From Loripinus fragilis (lineage: Eukaryota; Mollusca; Bivalvia; Lucinida; Lucinidae): a stretch of DNA of 64,000 nt. The translations under genes and the position numbers were made by a program. The notes below the pieces were generated by a model. That model made no database searches. It worked only from the letters and a program-made list of their open reading frames with translations, and was not told the origin of the DNA. The stretch is taken from positions 72,737,644 to 72,801,643 of the forward strand of contig OZ026515.1 in assembly GCA_964019695.1 (NCBI GenBank). The letters are read 5' to 3'. Of the stretch, positions 22,681-32,979 are shown piece after piece (position 1 is the first letter of the stretch; each line of letters begins with the position of its first letter).

Positions 22681-22826
22681 TATAACTAATTATAGTTATA
22701 ATTGCATGTTATGACATTGAAAGCGTTACTATTTTTTCTAACACATGTCTGTTGCTATATTATTTCACTATGATCCATTGAAACTATCCATCATCTCGGA
22801 CCCAAAATACTGGGTCCGAGCCATCA
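22224..22826. mobile_element. Inverted-repeat element with 112-bp arms of about 98% identity
   Basis: Arm 22224-22335 and the reverse complement of 22715-22826 differ at only two positions by eye. The outer ends read GATGGCTCGGACCCAG. The terminal CTCGGACCCA...TGGGTCCGAG is itself a small palindrome. The loop (22336-22714) carries the dispersed GGTCAAGGTCA repeat. The same CTCGGACCCA terminus is found on the element at 54001-54493. Confidence 0.85.
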
Positions 22827-22869
22827 CACATTTGGGGAATCAGAGGTTGGTATTTCAAAATTATATTGT

Positions 22870-23620
22870 TTTTCTATTAATGAACACTATATTTATTTTA
22901 AGAAAACGCGATGACCCTGGTGTACTAATGTATTTTGTGGAAGCATCTCATCATGGTCTACACTGTTTGCCAAAGTGTCTGTTCATGAATTTCTTAGTAT
23001 GCGTGTCTATGGCATATATACACGCACTAGCTGTAAACAGCTTTTTGAAATATCTGCGCGAAAGCGTTTACACAAGGCATTGATTACTCACAAATAATAT
23101 AAGGGTTAATTTCGTCGGTCGCAAGATTTGAATTAAAATGCTAATGATTATGTTTCATTTTAATTCTTAAAATTTGCTAACACCGCTATAGCACGAATAC
23201 GATTGTATGTATCACTTTCTTTGTAACAAAACTGACGGATATAAGAGTTTTGGGTGGTGTCTTTGGGGTCTCTACATTTTAAAATGTAATATCACGATTA
23301 CGTGTCTTGTATTCCGCTTTGATACGTCGTAAATGGCGATTTGTTTTCATAAAATATTTGAATGCGCAATACGGCAATACATTAAAAGGGCATTACCCGC
23401 ATGCAGCGCGCGTCAACATTGACATTACCAATCTTATTTGGATTTTGCATGACAACCTTTGAAAACTTTAGGCTTATTTATTTTTTTAAGTTTTTGTTAA
23501 ATACATATGCATATTCATCTTGTGCATGTTTAAATGCTGGCCTGTTTTGAATCAATCTATTCTGTCTGCAGCTGATTCCGCAAAAGAATATATAGTAAAG
23601 AATATCTTACATGAATTTCC
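22870..23620. other. No gene recognised
   Basis: AT-rich sequence with one 112-codon frame at about 22745-23083 that has no motif and overlaps an inverted repeat, so it is not called. Confidence 0.4.
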
Positions 23621-23690
23621 ATGTATTATTGAATTTATCTAACAAATTGGGGGAAAAGAAATAAAATACGAGGCTTGCTAAAAGACGAAT
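23618..23690. repeat. Fold-back family P1, half copy (b)
   Basis: Left-arm sequence CATGTATTATTGAATTTATC is followed by AAATACGAGGCTTGC, as in the copies at 32.9 and 41.7 kb. The right arm is missing. Confidence 0.6.
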
Positions 23691-23916
23691 CGAAAATGAT
23701 AAAATTGTAAAAGTCGGCATGAACTACTATGCAATCTATAAACGTACTATTTGAAGAAAGATATGTGAATGAAAACAGTTTACATCAAATAGTCATTCTG
23801 GAAAAAATACAACAAACAAGAGTAAACGAATTATTAGGAATCCTTCGTCAATTTGTTATGTGGAATCCTTGGATAACGTAATTTATTCACTGTAGCTTCA
23901 TAGCAAACTTAATACT

Positions 23917-24205
<289 letters not shown>

Positions 24206-24438
24206 AAAAAATGCACTGCCAATTCGAGTAAGTTTGTTAGAATTAACTCCATACATTTGACTATTCAAAGATTCAAAGTACTGTTTGGATTAGAAAAAAT
24301 CCCAATTACTTGTAAGGTAAGCCCAATGGATAATAGGCTACATATATAATTCAAAACATAAATATTCGAATCACACTACTTTAATGCTTCTTTTTTTATA
24401 TTTTTATCTATTAATTTTGTCGTGTTTTTCTATAAATT

Positions 24439-24517
24439 CTGCATTCATGTATGTGCATCAAACTCACACGTAGCAAATAAGTATCTTACATTATCCCACT
24501 CAATTATCTCTTGCAAA
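24439..24517 (+). repeat. 77-bp duplicate of 22363-22441
   Basis: The blocks CTGCATTCATGTATGTGCAT, CACGTAGCAARTAAGTATC and ATTATCTCTTGCAAA occur in order in both places, 2076 bp apart, with at most one or two differences. Confidence 0.85.
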
Positions 24518-24677
24518 TGTAGATGAGATAATCTAAGAAGCATTTTAAATGATGAAACCATCTATCAATTTTATTGTTGCCAGTTTCATGTTTGTCGTTC
24601 TCCTTGTTAGTGGCGTTCTTGTTTAGCAGCCATCGCACTGAGTAATAATTGTTTTCTCTGCTAGATTATTCTGTTCT

Positions 24678-24690
24678 GTGCGTGTGTGTG

Positions 24691-24722
<32 letters not shown>

Positions 24723-24744
24723 TGCGTGCGTATGTGTGTGTGTC
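24678..24744. repeat. Microsatellite (TG)n(CGTG)n(TG)n
   Basis: Perfect TG and TGCG runs. Confidence 0.97.
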
Positions 24745-24879
24745 TCACACGAGTGTGTTTGGGTAATATTTTGCTGCTTCCTCTTGTTATAGTGGGTTAG
24801 CTACATGTATGATTGCGTATTGATTCCTAGTTTTGTGATGCAGAGCTTAATGTACCCGCTAGATTGGTATAATTCATGC

Positions 24880-25240
24880 ACGCTCTAGACTGACAATATG
24901 TGTATTCTTTAGATTGACAATATAATAAGTATGTACTCTCTAGATACATAATCTTTGTTCTTTATAGATTGGCAAAAAGTGTACACTCTAGATTGGCAAT
25001 CGTTGAGCTTTCTACGCTATGCGTACACTTTCTAGACAGACAATCTCAGTTCTCTCTAGATTGGCAATACGTGTACACTCTAGATAAGCAGTCTTTGACC
25101 TTTCTAGATGGCAATCTGAGTACTCTCTATATTGGCAATCACGTTGTCGAGTAAGAGATGAATGGCAGTTTTGCTGATTATATTCTTGCCTGTCTCTTGG
25201 CAATCTGATTGTTTACATTTCTCTAGATTGGCAATCGTTG
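24880..25240. repeat. Diverged minisatellite, CTCTAGATTGGCAATC units
   Basis: About a dozen irregular units of 25-30 bp built around CTAGATTGGCAAT, with alternate units carrying TACACT or GTTCT. Short frames on both strands through it are not genes. Confidence 0.75.
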
Positions 25241-25605
25241 ACATAAAACTCAGCATTGAATTGGAACAATCTGGATTCTCTTAAATGTTCGACAAGGTTT
25301 AAAGATATTTACCCCTTTTCATTCTAATGGATTCCTCATCCATATTGATACAATAATTATGGATTTGTCAATTTTATATTTTAAGAGGTCACAGGATAAA
25401 AATTCAAATTTATGATATATTTCTGTACATGAATATTGTTTTAATCTAGGCAAACAGTGCAAAACCTGATGAAATGCCGCATTTTATCTGGGCCTTCACT
25501 GTTTGTCATAATATCGCAAGGGTCGAATTGAATATTACTTTGTGGGGCGATTATAACGGAAATGATAAAAATCTTAATTAAGATGAAATAAAGGGAAGCA
25601 CTTAC

Positions 25606-26233
25606 CGTGGCACCTTGAGGTGAATAACCCCGCGCTTCTTGATTGTGTCCATGAGAAGGCGGGTCCAGAAAGTGCTCTGTCAACATGGGGCGGGGACGAC
25701 ACTCGGGTCAGATGACCTGAGGGAGAATATAGATTAGCTATTGATGAATAACTGGGCGATAAACTAGAAATGTTCGAAAGGTTATCCAAATGAACGAAAC
25801 TGTTGTGAAGTTTTAAACCCAAATTCGCCAGCGTACCCTGCCTATAGTCAGAACTTTGGCTCGGCGAAACATGAGTAACTTGGTCAATAAGCGGCAGGTT
25901 ACTCGACGTAATGCCTCCTGAACGCATTAAATCATGTGAATTGATATTATGTGTTGATATATCATACGGCCTCATGCTGTTTAATATACTATCCTGTGAA
26001 GAACCTGTCTCAAAACACGACGCACAGAAGCTGATATCCTTTGATGAATGTAAACAAGTCGGGTAGAGAGAGTGAGTGATCGTCGGCAATACAGAAGATT
26101 CACATTCAAGTCTACCAGTCTCCATAACGTTCATTCCAGAAGATCGCAAGTTTTCCAGGAGAAGTATCTGTTTAGTTGCCAGATCATTAACGTGTAATCC
26201 TGAATAATTTCTGTCCAGCAAAAAGGATACCAT
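25606..26233 (-). CDS. EMX: EMX/empty-spiracles-type homeobox gene, exon 1
   Basis: The minus-strand exon encodes 209 codons plus one base, from ATG (26233) to a CACG|GTAAGT donor (25606/25605). An upstream in-frame TTG extension is not used. The trailing G plus the AT that opens the exon at 3848 make an Asp codon, so the join is in phase and leads through ALFMSPY into the homeodomain. Residues 13-22 (LHVNDLATKQ) align without a gap with the N-terminal EMX motif FTIESLVGKD by conservative changes. FSWTQSRS just before the donor sits where vertebrate EMX proteins have a FYPW-type block. The middle is Ser/Asn-rich and low in similarity, as usual for this family. The assignment rests on phase, position and these weak motifs, so it is less certain than the homeobox exon. 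Confidence 0.7.
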
Positions 26234-26582
26234 TTTTATATAAAATAACTGCAATATAAAACACGAGTCATTTTCGTTGTTAATGTACCCACAGTGGGTA
26301 CGTCAAAAGTTACTGTTTAACAGAACACCATCAAGGCTTTAAATGTTTTCGTTTTACTTTCATTCCTACTAATATTGCGATTTCCAACTATTTAAAAGCA
26401 ATTAGATGGTATTAATTTCGGCCATCTGGTTAAGCAATTTTGATTACTTAAGTTGGCAAAAACAACAAACGTAAATGAATCAATAAATCATTTTCTCCCA
26501 TAAGGTGGCGCTTTTTGTATCCATTTCTTCTTCCGCTTGGTTGAGTTTAAATCAAATAGGCCTTGTATTATGATCTTAGCCG

Positions 26583-26639
26583 CATCAAAGCTAGCGATTT
26601 GACATGTGAGAATAGGGCAGGCTTTGATAGGTCTTTGAT
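26583..26639. promoter_or_regulatory. Cluster of three TCF/LEF-type motifs upstream of EMX
   Basis: ATCAAAG (26584-26590), CTTTGAT (26622-26628) and CTTTGAT (26633-26639) lie within 57 bp, 350-410 bp upstream of the EMX start codon. CTTTGAT is the core TCF/LEF site, and Wnt input on Emx2 forebrain enhancers is established in mouse. Function here is inference only. Confidence 0.35.
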
Positions 26640-26924
26640 TTTTCTCTGCACAGAAAGCCATCGGTATCTAAAGACTAATCAGGAATTTTCTGATCATACA
26701 TTGAGAAAAAATGCAGTTTCGTTAATGTTATATTAAGAATTTATCAAATGTCTGCAACGTAGAGAGTTTTTATGGGGTAAAACTTCTAGGACGCTTTGCG
26801 TGTTTAGTTGACAATGTAATTTTTCCTATAGTGAATATATATCCTGTTCATAGGATTAGCAGCATAAAAGAGCGCATCTTATCACGTGAGCTTTGCAGGC
26901 CACATACCTGTAAATGTAAAAAGG

Positions 26925-26995
26925 CAGTGATTGGCTCTAAGGGTGGGTAGAAGCTCAGGGCTATATTTAAGTTGAAAAGTGTTTTGTGATTGGTC
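26925..26995 (-). promoter_or_regulatory. Possible EMX promoter (CCAAT and TATA-like elements)
   Basis: On the minus strand, CCAAT boxes at about 26989 and 26931 (plus-strand GTGATTGG twice) flank CTTAAATATAG at about 26962-26972. This is about 730 bp upstream of the EMX ATG and is compatible with a promoter plus 5' UTR, but such motifs are common by chance in AT-rich DNA. Confidence 0.2.
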
Positions 26996-27395
26996 AATAA
27001 TAAACAAATGCGAAACAAATCATATTCATTAGATGGCAATATATTTGTTGTATTTTTTAAGCAAATCTCACTGCTTTTGTAGATATAGTTTACATGTGTG
27101 GCTTAGAAAAAGGACCTTGCATTTTGATACTTTTTTCAATGAAATGTTCTTCCTATGTATGGTGCCCACCTTCAGGGGCCAAAAAGTGGTAAACATGGCG
27201 GTCATATCTTATTTATTGATTGAACTAGGTCTGAACTGTAATTCTATGGCAGCCACATTGTGAGTTAAGAGTTGTAAGGACTTACTTCAAAGCTATAATA
27301 GAGGTATATGGAAAAACATTTAAAGATCTATGACTTGCACCCAAAGTGTAAGTTTAGTCTCATAATATACATGTATTAACATTTGTTCTGGTTTA

Positions 27396-27495
27396 TTATT
27401 GAATGTATTAAAAAAAAGTGTGAATAAGCGATAAAATGCTCGACAGAGCTTCGCATTTTATCTCATTTCACCAACTTGCTTAATACATTCAATAA
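27396..27495. repeat. Fold-back family P1, copy c
   Basis: The arms TTATTGAATGTATTA and TAATACATTCAATAA are perfect complements. The centre has GATAAAATGCTCGACAGAG and CGCATTTTATC. It is followed by ATACAAGAGC, as at 32972. Confidence 0.85.
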
Positions 27496-27499
27496 TACA

Positions 27500-28150
27500 A
27501 GAGCGCTCATTTAAGATTCTCTGTGTTGTTTGTGTTACTTTGATATGTTACTCCAGTTAAACATGTCACTCTCGTTATGTTTCTTTCGCAACAGTAACAT
27601 TTTATTTAAGTTTAGACGAAAAATGATACAGAAAAAAATCTGCAGCCACTAAATTTTGATATTTTAAATCGTGTCAATCAATTTTAGGATTTTGGCATTT
27701 CGAGGAATGTTCAATTTGTTTAGCTAGATAGGACTTCAACTGCAAACAACTACTGTTGATGTTTTTTCCAGCTTACTAATATTTGACATGCAGAGCAGTT
27801 ATGCAGATAATGCATCGAAGAGTTGTGATTTTGCAGTTGCACTGGCTTGAAACCCGACTAGCCCTGGCATACATTGAAGCATTTGTACTTTTCGTTCACT
27901 GATTTCGCCACAAGGACAGTCAACCACCACCAAGTCTGCTTTTTAAATTGATGCTTCGAGGAAATATCGCATACATGACACTTTAGTCAGAGTCATTATT
28001 GTGTCCGAGGCCTGACACACAGTTGCTCCATTAAAAAGCGTGATTGGGTTTATAAACAGGCACGTAGACTTCGTATTATATCCATTTTATAATGATTGCT
28101 AACCTGTTTGAAACGGTCCTCCTGCGATTATTTTGAAATTATAAGATAAT
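27500..28150. other. No feature recognised
   Basis: AT-rich intergenic sequence upstream of the RTE remnant. Nothing supported. Confidence 0.4.
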
Positions 28151-28433
28151 CATTATCTATGATAAAATGATGTGGCAGGTCTGATCTGGCAGAGTGTTGG
28201 GATCTGTAAAATGCAGTTTGGCTTTATGCCGGATCTGAGCAAAACTGACGTGATATCGTCATCCTGCGTCGGATACAGGAGAAGTGTCTAGATCTGTATT
28301 GCCTTTGTGTGCCTAGAGAATACGTTTGACTGCGTCCAAAGAGATGTTATCTGATAGCAATCGGCACTGCCTCGGCCAATTCCGCGAAATTCCGTGAATC
28401 AGACCACGGATGTACATCGAGGATGCGGGTGAT

Positions 28434-28472
28434 AACGTGACGCTGACGTTATATAACGTGACGCTGACGTCA
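28434..28472 (+). repeat. Tandem 21-bp repeat with CRE-like ends
   Basis: AACGTGACGCTGACGT occurs at 28434 and again at 28455. The second copy runs into the palindrome TGACGTCA (28465-28472). Confidence 0.7.
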
Positions 28473-28516
28473 CAGAAACCATGTTAACAAGTGTAACTGC
28501 AGCAAAACAAACGGCT

Positions 28517-28591
28517 TAAATGAAGTTTATGTTTTTTCAATAAAATATCGCTGTAGCGATATTTTATTGAAAAAAACATAAACTTCATTTA
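28517..28591. repeat. Near-perfect 75-bp palindrome
   Basis: The arms of 36 and 37 bp (TAAATGAAGTTTATG...ATATCGCT and its complement) differ by a single T in a T-run and are separated by GT. It lies inside the decayed RTE element. Confidence 0.95.
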
Positions 28592-29511
28592 TTCTGCTGA
28601 TTGAACTTTTCGGATAATCAGAATAAACGATTTTAATAGAGCTGAACCCACATGTTATAGAACTAATTTTCCATACGCCGGTTCTGGCTAACAAAATGGA
28701 GCTTTTTGGTACATAGTACACGCGTACCTATACCCGAGCCATGATTTAATTCTCGAATTGTGGCGGACTCTCCTGAATGATCTGATAGGACACTGAAGAA
28801 GTTTGGAGCGGTGAGTGACCAGTCCAAAAACAGGTAAAGATGGACATTGGAAAAGCGAGGAGCTTGGAGTGGAAGTATGTGTTCAAAAGGAATCTGTCTT
28901 AAGCCCTCTTACTTTCACCATCGTGATAGAGGCTTTATACAGCGAGTTCCGTGGTAGATGATGTATGCTATTTACCTAACGATTATTCATGATCCCCTGA
29001 GAGGACCTGCTGGTGAAGTTTGAGATATGAAAGTCAGGGATGGAATAGAAATGTATGTGTAAACATTAGAGAGGACAAAAATTATTGTGTCTAGCACAAA
29101 TCAGGACCTTGGGAATAAATCTGGAAAGGAGCCCAGTACTGTCTGTCTAACAGCAACAGATCATCTGTGGGGGCTGCTTGCTGTGGGTGCACACAAAATA
29201 CAATGGCATAAAGACACCCTTCGACCAGATCCTGCGTTTATGTGCACCCGACGTCTGGACAATGCAGGAGGCGATGATTGGCGACGACACGCTTAAAGTC
29301 ATCGATCCTCGACTTCTGTTATCTCGGAGACATGATGTATTCTGGGGTGGCGGTGGTCACACACTGCAAGTGTGCATGGGACGAGTTCCACTGATCACTC
29401 CTCTTCTCACCAAACGCGATCCTCTACAGGATATAGATGTGTTGCTGTGCACCAATTGGGCTGACCACCAAACATGCAGTCTGTGCATGTGAGGTGGCTT
29501 GATTTAATGCC

Positions 29512-30115
29512 ATAAATCTCTCTTGCGCCATGGACTTTCGGAACCTGAATTCTATGGTGACATGGTGTATAAATTGAAGAAAATTGTTGGCTCTAATACT
29601 TTTTCAGCGCAGTTCATTAAAATACTATTATAAAAATATTTGCTATAACATTAATGTATTGCAACAGACTGCATGTTTGGTGGTCAGCCCAATCACGGTT
29701 GGCAACTTTGCTTTCCTCTTTAATTGCACGCCATATGTTCTTGGAGATGATGCATTGGTATGTTAGGGGTCTTTCATGGAAACCAAATCGTTATGTGTCT
29801 TGATCCACATTTGAATTAAGGGTGATGCTGGCGCCGTGAAACCGGTTTAAGCCCTCCAGTAAAATACTTTACTGATGGTTCAAAGGCGGAAGTTCTTTTG
29901 TGGATCTTTTATGTTTTTTCTGTCTTGTGTTTGCTATGCATTTGTGTGCGTCTGTTTATATGTGCCTTGTGGTCACCTGCTGGGAAAGGGCTGACCTCTT
30001 GGCTCTCGTTTGTGGTGTCTAGCTGTTAGTTTGTCACTTTCCCATTGGTATCCTGGATCAGGTGTGGTTTATGATTGTATCGATTCCTGATCTTTGCACC
30101 CTTACTTACTTTGGT
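29512..30115 (+). mobile_element. Retroelement fragment (copy E): RT end plus tail, inserted in the RTE remnant
   Basis: It starts at AAATCTCTCTTGCGCC, identical to the segment at 15352 in copy B. It continues through LQQTACLVVSPITVGNFAFL-type sequence to about 29732, then jumps at CACGCC directly to ATATGTTCTTGGAGATGATG. About 200 bp of the tail is therefore deleted relative to copy B. It ends at the usual ATTCCTGATCTTTGCACCC. Confidence 0.85.
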
Positions 30116-30116
30116 C

Positions 30117-30350
30117 GCGTAAAGGGCAGCACAGGCGCTATCGCTCATGCTGAGGTGGTCGGGTAGAAGAGACTCAGCAGTAGAAAGAGATGTGAGGAAT
30201 GACCAAGTGAATCTCTGTATGGATTTAATTGACTTACTGTAAGTGGAGAAGGCGTCTTCGGGGGAGAGAAGTCAGATAGGTTCCACGCTTGGGAGAGGAT
30301 TCATTTTGGCCTGTACAAGATAAATATGGTTGATGACGATGATGACGTGT
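30117..30350 (+). pseudogene. 3' end of the decayed RTE-type LINE
   Basis: A block reading LRWSGREDSAVERDVRNDQV resembles the LRWFGHVERS...V end region of RTE-type ORFs. It is followed by a GATGACGATGATGACG stretch (30331-30346) like the short-repeat 3' ends of RTE elements. It is the continuation of 28185-29490 beyond the inserted retroelement. Confidence 0.5.
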
Positions 30351-30354
30351 ATTT

Positions 30355-31160
30355 TCTTCTTTTCCTCATGAATTCCAGATTGAACCTGAATACATGTTGA
30401 CAAGGGCTTAGAGTTTCATATGAGATATCTTTTTACACCATTACTAATTGTAGAATTATGTTAAGCTGCAGTATTCATTATTTGGAACAACAAAGGAGGA
30501 TTCAATTGTAAAATAGTGCTTCCAATTTGGAAGATTATTATTGGATTAGAGATTTTTAAAATGAATAATAATTGCACTTTTTCCATTATTCCCTTGGATT
30601 TGAGGACAAGGCTTTCAGTCAGACTATAAATATTACATATTATTCATTTTGAATGGTACAAATTTCTTTCTTCCATTTTTAAATCAAAGATTGTTGAAAT
30701 TTTAAAACAGTTTTTTTCTTGTTTCTGTTCTAGTAACACTTAGCTTGTACAAAAGTGTGGGGCTTGACTTTTTTTCATTTTCATTTTCTTTGAATTTCCA
30801 GCTCTACCTCTTCAGAAAGATCCTGTGTTGGAAGACTGACACATTTTACAACTCCATGATACGTATTTGACATCATGAATGACGTCAAAAGTGCAAACAC
30901 TTTATTATATTTTAAATTGTACAGAACTTATTCAAATATTGGTCATTAAATGACATTTATCTTATCTTGTAAAGTACTTGGCTAACTATGAAATATACAC
31001 GTTTCCCCTCACTTGATGGAATATTCATTCTAAATATTTCAAATTCCAAACGTTCTTGTGTTTTAACCATTGACTAATTAAGTATAGACTTCTGAAAAAT
31101 TAGCTAAACAATCTTATAATCTCGCTTGATAAGTATAACATCGGAAAGAAAATAACCCCA
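30355..31160. other. No gene recognised
   Basis: AT-rich sequence without supported features. Confidence 0.45.
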
Positions 31161-31165
31161 GCCAA

Positions 31166-31168
<3 letters not shown>

Positions 31169-31246
<78 letters not shown>

Positions 31247-31271
31247 AAGAATGATAATAATAATGATAATA
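31169..31271. repeat. Microsatellite (AAT)n(AAG)n(AAT)n
   Basis: AAT run, then about eleven GAA units, then AAT/GAT. Minus-strand poly-Ile, Leu, Ser and Tyr frames are artefacts. Confidence 0.97.
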
Positions 31272-31279
31272 AAGTACAA

Positions 31280-32370
31280 AGACACGGATAAAAGCAAACA
31301 ATAAACACATTTCAGTGCAAGTGTGGAAAATATAAAAGATGACATCATCTCAAAACTTATAAAAAAAATTGTTACTATAAGGGTCTTGTAACGAGAAAAT
31401 ATGACTTTATTACATGAGAACATCATGGCCAAGCAGCCTGCGCATTCGTGCGGCTTTGTCGCTGCGTTTGATATTCGCTCTCTGGAAAATATAATATCTA
31501 AACTCGCTACATTAATAATTTTAATATTCTAGCTAGCCTATGTAGCTGAGCAGACTGTATTGAGGCTTCCCTAATCACAAAACACGAAGACAGGTTTTTT
31601 ACAAGACGAGGTCCTTAGGCTCTTTCAATTACATACCTCATATTGACATCGATATATTATGAGCTATAGTGATGATATATTTTATGATATGCACAATGCT
31701 ATACCCACTCTCTACACGGAGAAATACTAGGGGTCTGCTATCTTTGAGGGATAAGTCCAGTGTAATAGCAGTAAAGGAAATTAATATGACGAGATCGAAT
31801 CATGATCTGAATTCTCAGCTTCTTCACAATCTAGTATTATTTGTTAATACAGAAGTTATTTACTTCGCTTGATTATATCACGCACCCACTAATGACGGTC
31901 ATATTAATTTACCTACGAGTGTAATCAAGACGCCATCATTAAACTAATGCTTCTTGTCTAAAAAGCTTAATGATTTAAAAGGCATTTAGATAAATACAAT
32001 GGTCCTTTTAAGGTGATATTTAAATGACTAATTTGAAGTAAAAGCAAATGTAATTGTAAATGATATGGTTATTGACATGAACCAAGCTGTAGGGTATACT
32101 GCATCAAAGGTATGTGTCGCTCTCAGAAATCTGTATACGTTTATTTCCTCTATCAGATTCGTTTTCAAAACGAGATAAGAAAATAGGTAAAGCAGCTGGA
32201 TTATAAGGCGCACCCATATCAAAGTAGTCAGTCTACCTAATAGAAATTAACACACAACAAAATAACCATTCGAGATCGTTGGTCGGTTTCATCAAACATA
32301 CTTCGCAAATACAATAAAATTAATGAAAATTACAATCTTTTACGACGAACATACAATTAATTTGATGAAA
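31280..32370. other. No gene recognised
   Basis: AT-rich sequence. CATATTAATTT-type and GTCATATTAATTTACC blocks near 31780 and 31900 form a loose inverted pair (TTAATATGAC / GTCATATTAA). Confidence 0.4.
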
Positions 32371-32375
32371 GTAGG

Positions 32376-32690
32376 GAAGGCGGCAACGATCAGGAATCGA
32401 TACAATCAAGTACCACACCTGACCCAGGATACCACATGGGAAAGTGACAAAAACACAATTAAACATCACAAGCAAGAGCCAAGAGGTCAGCCCCTTCCCA
32501 AAAGGTGACCACAAGGCAGCAATGAACAGACGCGAAAGCATGAAAAACACAAAACATAAATAACACAAATGATCCACAAAAGAAGTACCGTCTTAGAACG
32601 GTTAGTAAAAATATTTTACTGGAGGGCTTAAACCGGTTTCACGGCGCCTACCTCACCTTTAGTTCAGATGTAGATCTAGACACATAGAAC
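32376..32690 (-). mobile_element. Solo retroelement tail, minus strand
   Basis: Inverted copy of the tail following 15614. On the plus strand it reads GATCAGGAATCGATACAATC, a GGTCAGCCCCTTCCC block, AACGGTTAGTAAAAATATTT and GGCTTAAACCGGTTTCACGG in that order. No RT is attached, so it is 5' truncated. Confidence 0.85.
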
Positions 32691-32872
32691 TCTCATATTA
32701 ATTAGTTTATAGAGGATAACTGTAATAACATTTTATTACCTATATTTAAATGTATAGTTTTAAAAAGACATACTTATGCGTTAACGTCATCAGTTAGATT
32801 TACTGCGCCATCAGTTCCATATTTCTTCAGTGAGCGTTGGATAAATAGAGGATCTTACATGAGTGCTCATGT

Positions 32873-32971
32873 TTTATTGAATTTATTAAACGAGTTGGGA
32901 AAAAGAGATAAAATGCGAGGCTTGCCGAGCATTTTATCTCTTTTTCGCAACGAGTTTAATAAATTCAATAA
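32873..32971. repeat. Fold-back family P1, copy d (best preserved)
   Basis: The left arm TTATTGAATTTATTAAACGA and right arm TCGTTTAATAAATTCAATAA-type complement pair almost perfectly (plus-strand right arm CGAGTTTAATAAATTCAATA). The centre has GAGATAAAATGCGAGG and CCGAGCATTTTATCTC. Confidence 0.9.
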
Positions 32972-32979
32972 TACAAGAG

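Larger units (their letters stand above)
28185..29490 (+). pseudogene. Decayed RTE-type LINE reverse transcriptase
   Basis: Fragments of one non-LTR RT appear in order across shifting frames. KMQFGFMP with a VILR..QEK block at 28208-28310 corresponds to the usual QFGFMPGRGTTDAIFILRQ region. GVCSKGICLKPS-like and FHHRDRG-like blocks at 28875-28940 correspond to the GVHQGSVLSPLLF box. DTLKVID and a CYLGDMM-like block at 29290-29335, then KCAWDEF at 29370, correspond to the C-terminal region with its Cys-rich finger. The catalytic box is not intact. A 75-bp palindrome (28517-28591) and a retroelement fragment (29512-30115) interrupt it, and it resumes at 30117. The clade name is from remembered motif patterns, so confidence is moderate. 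Confidence 0.65.
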
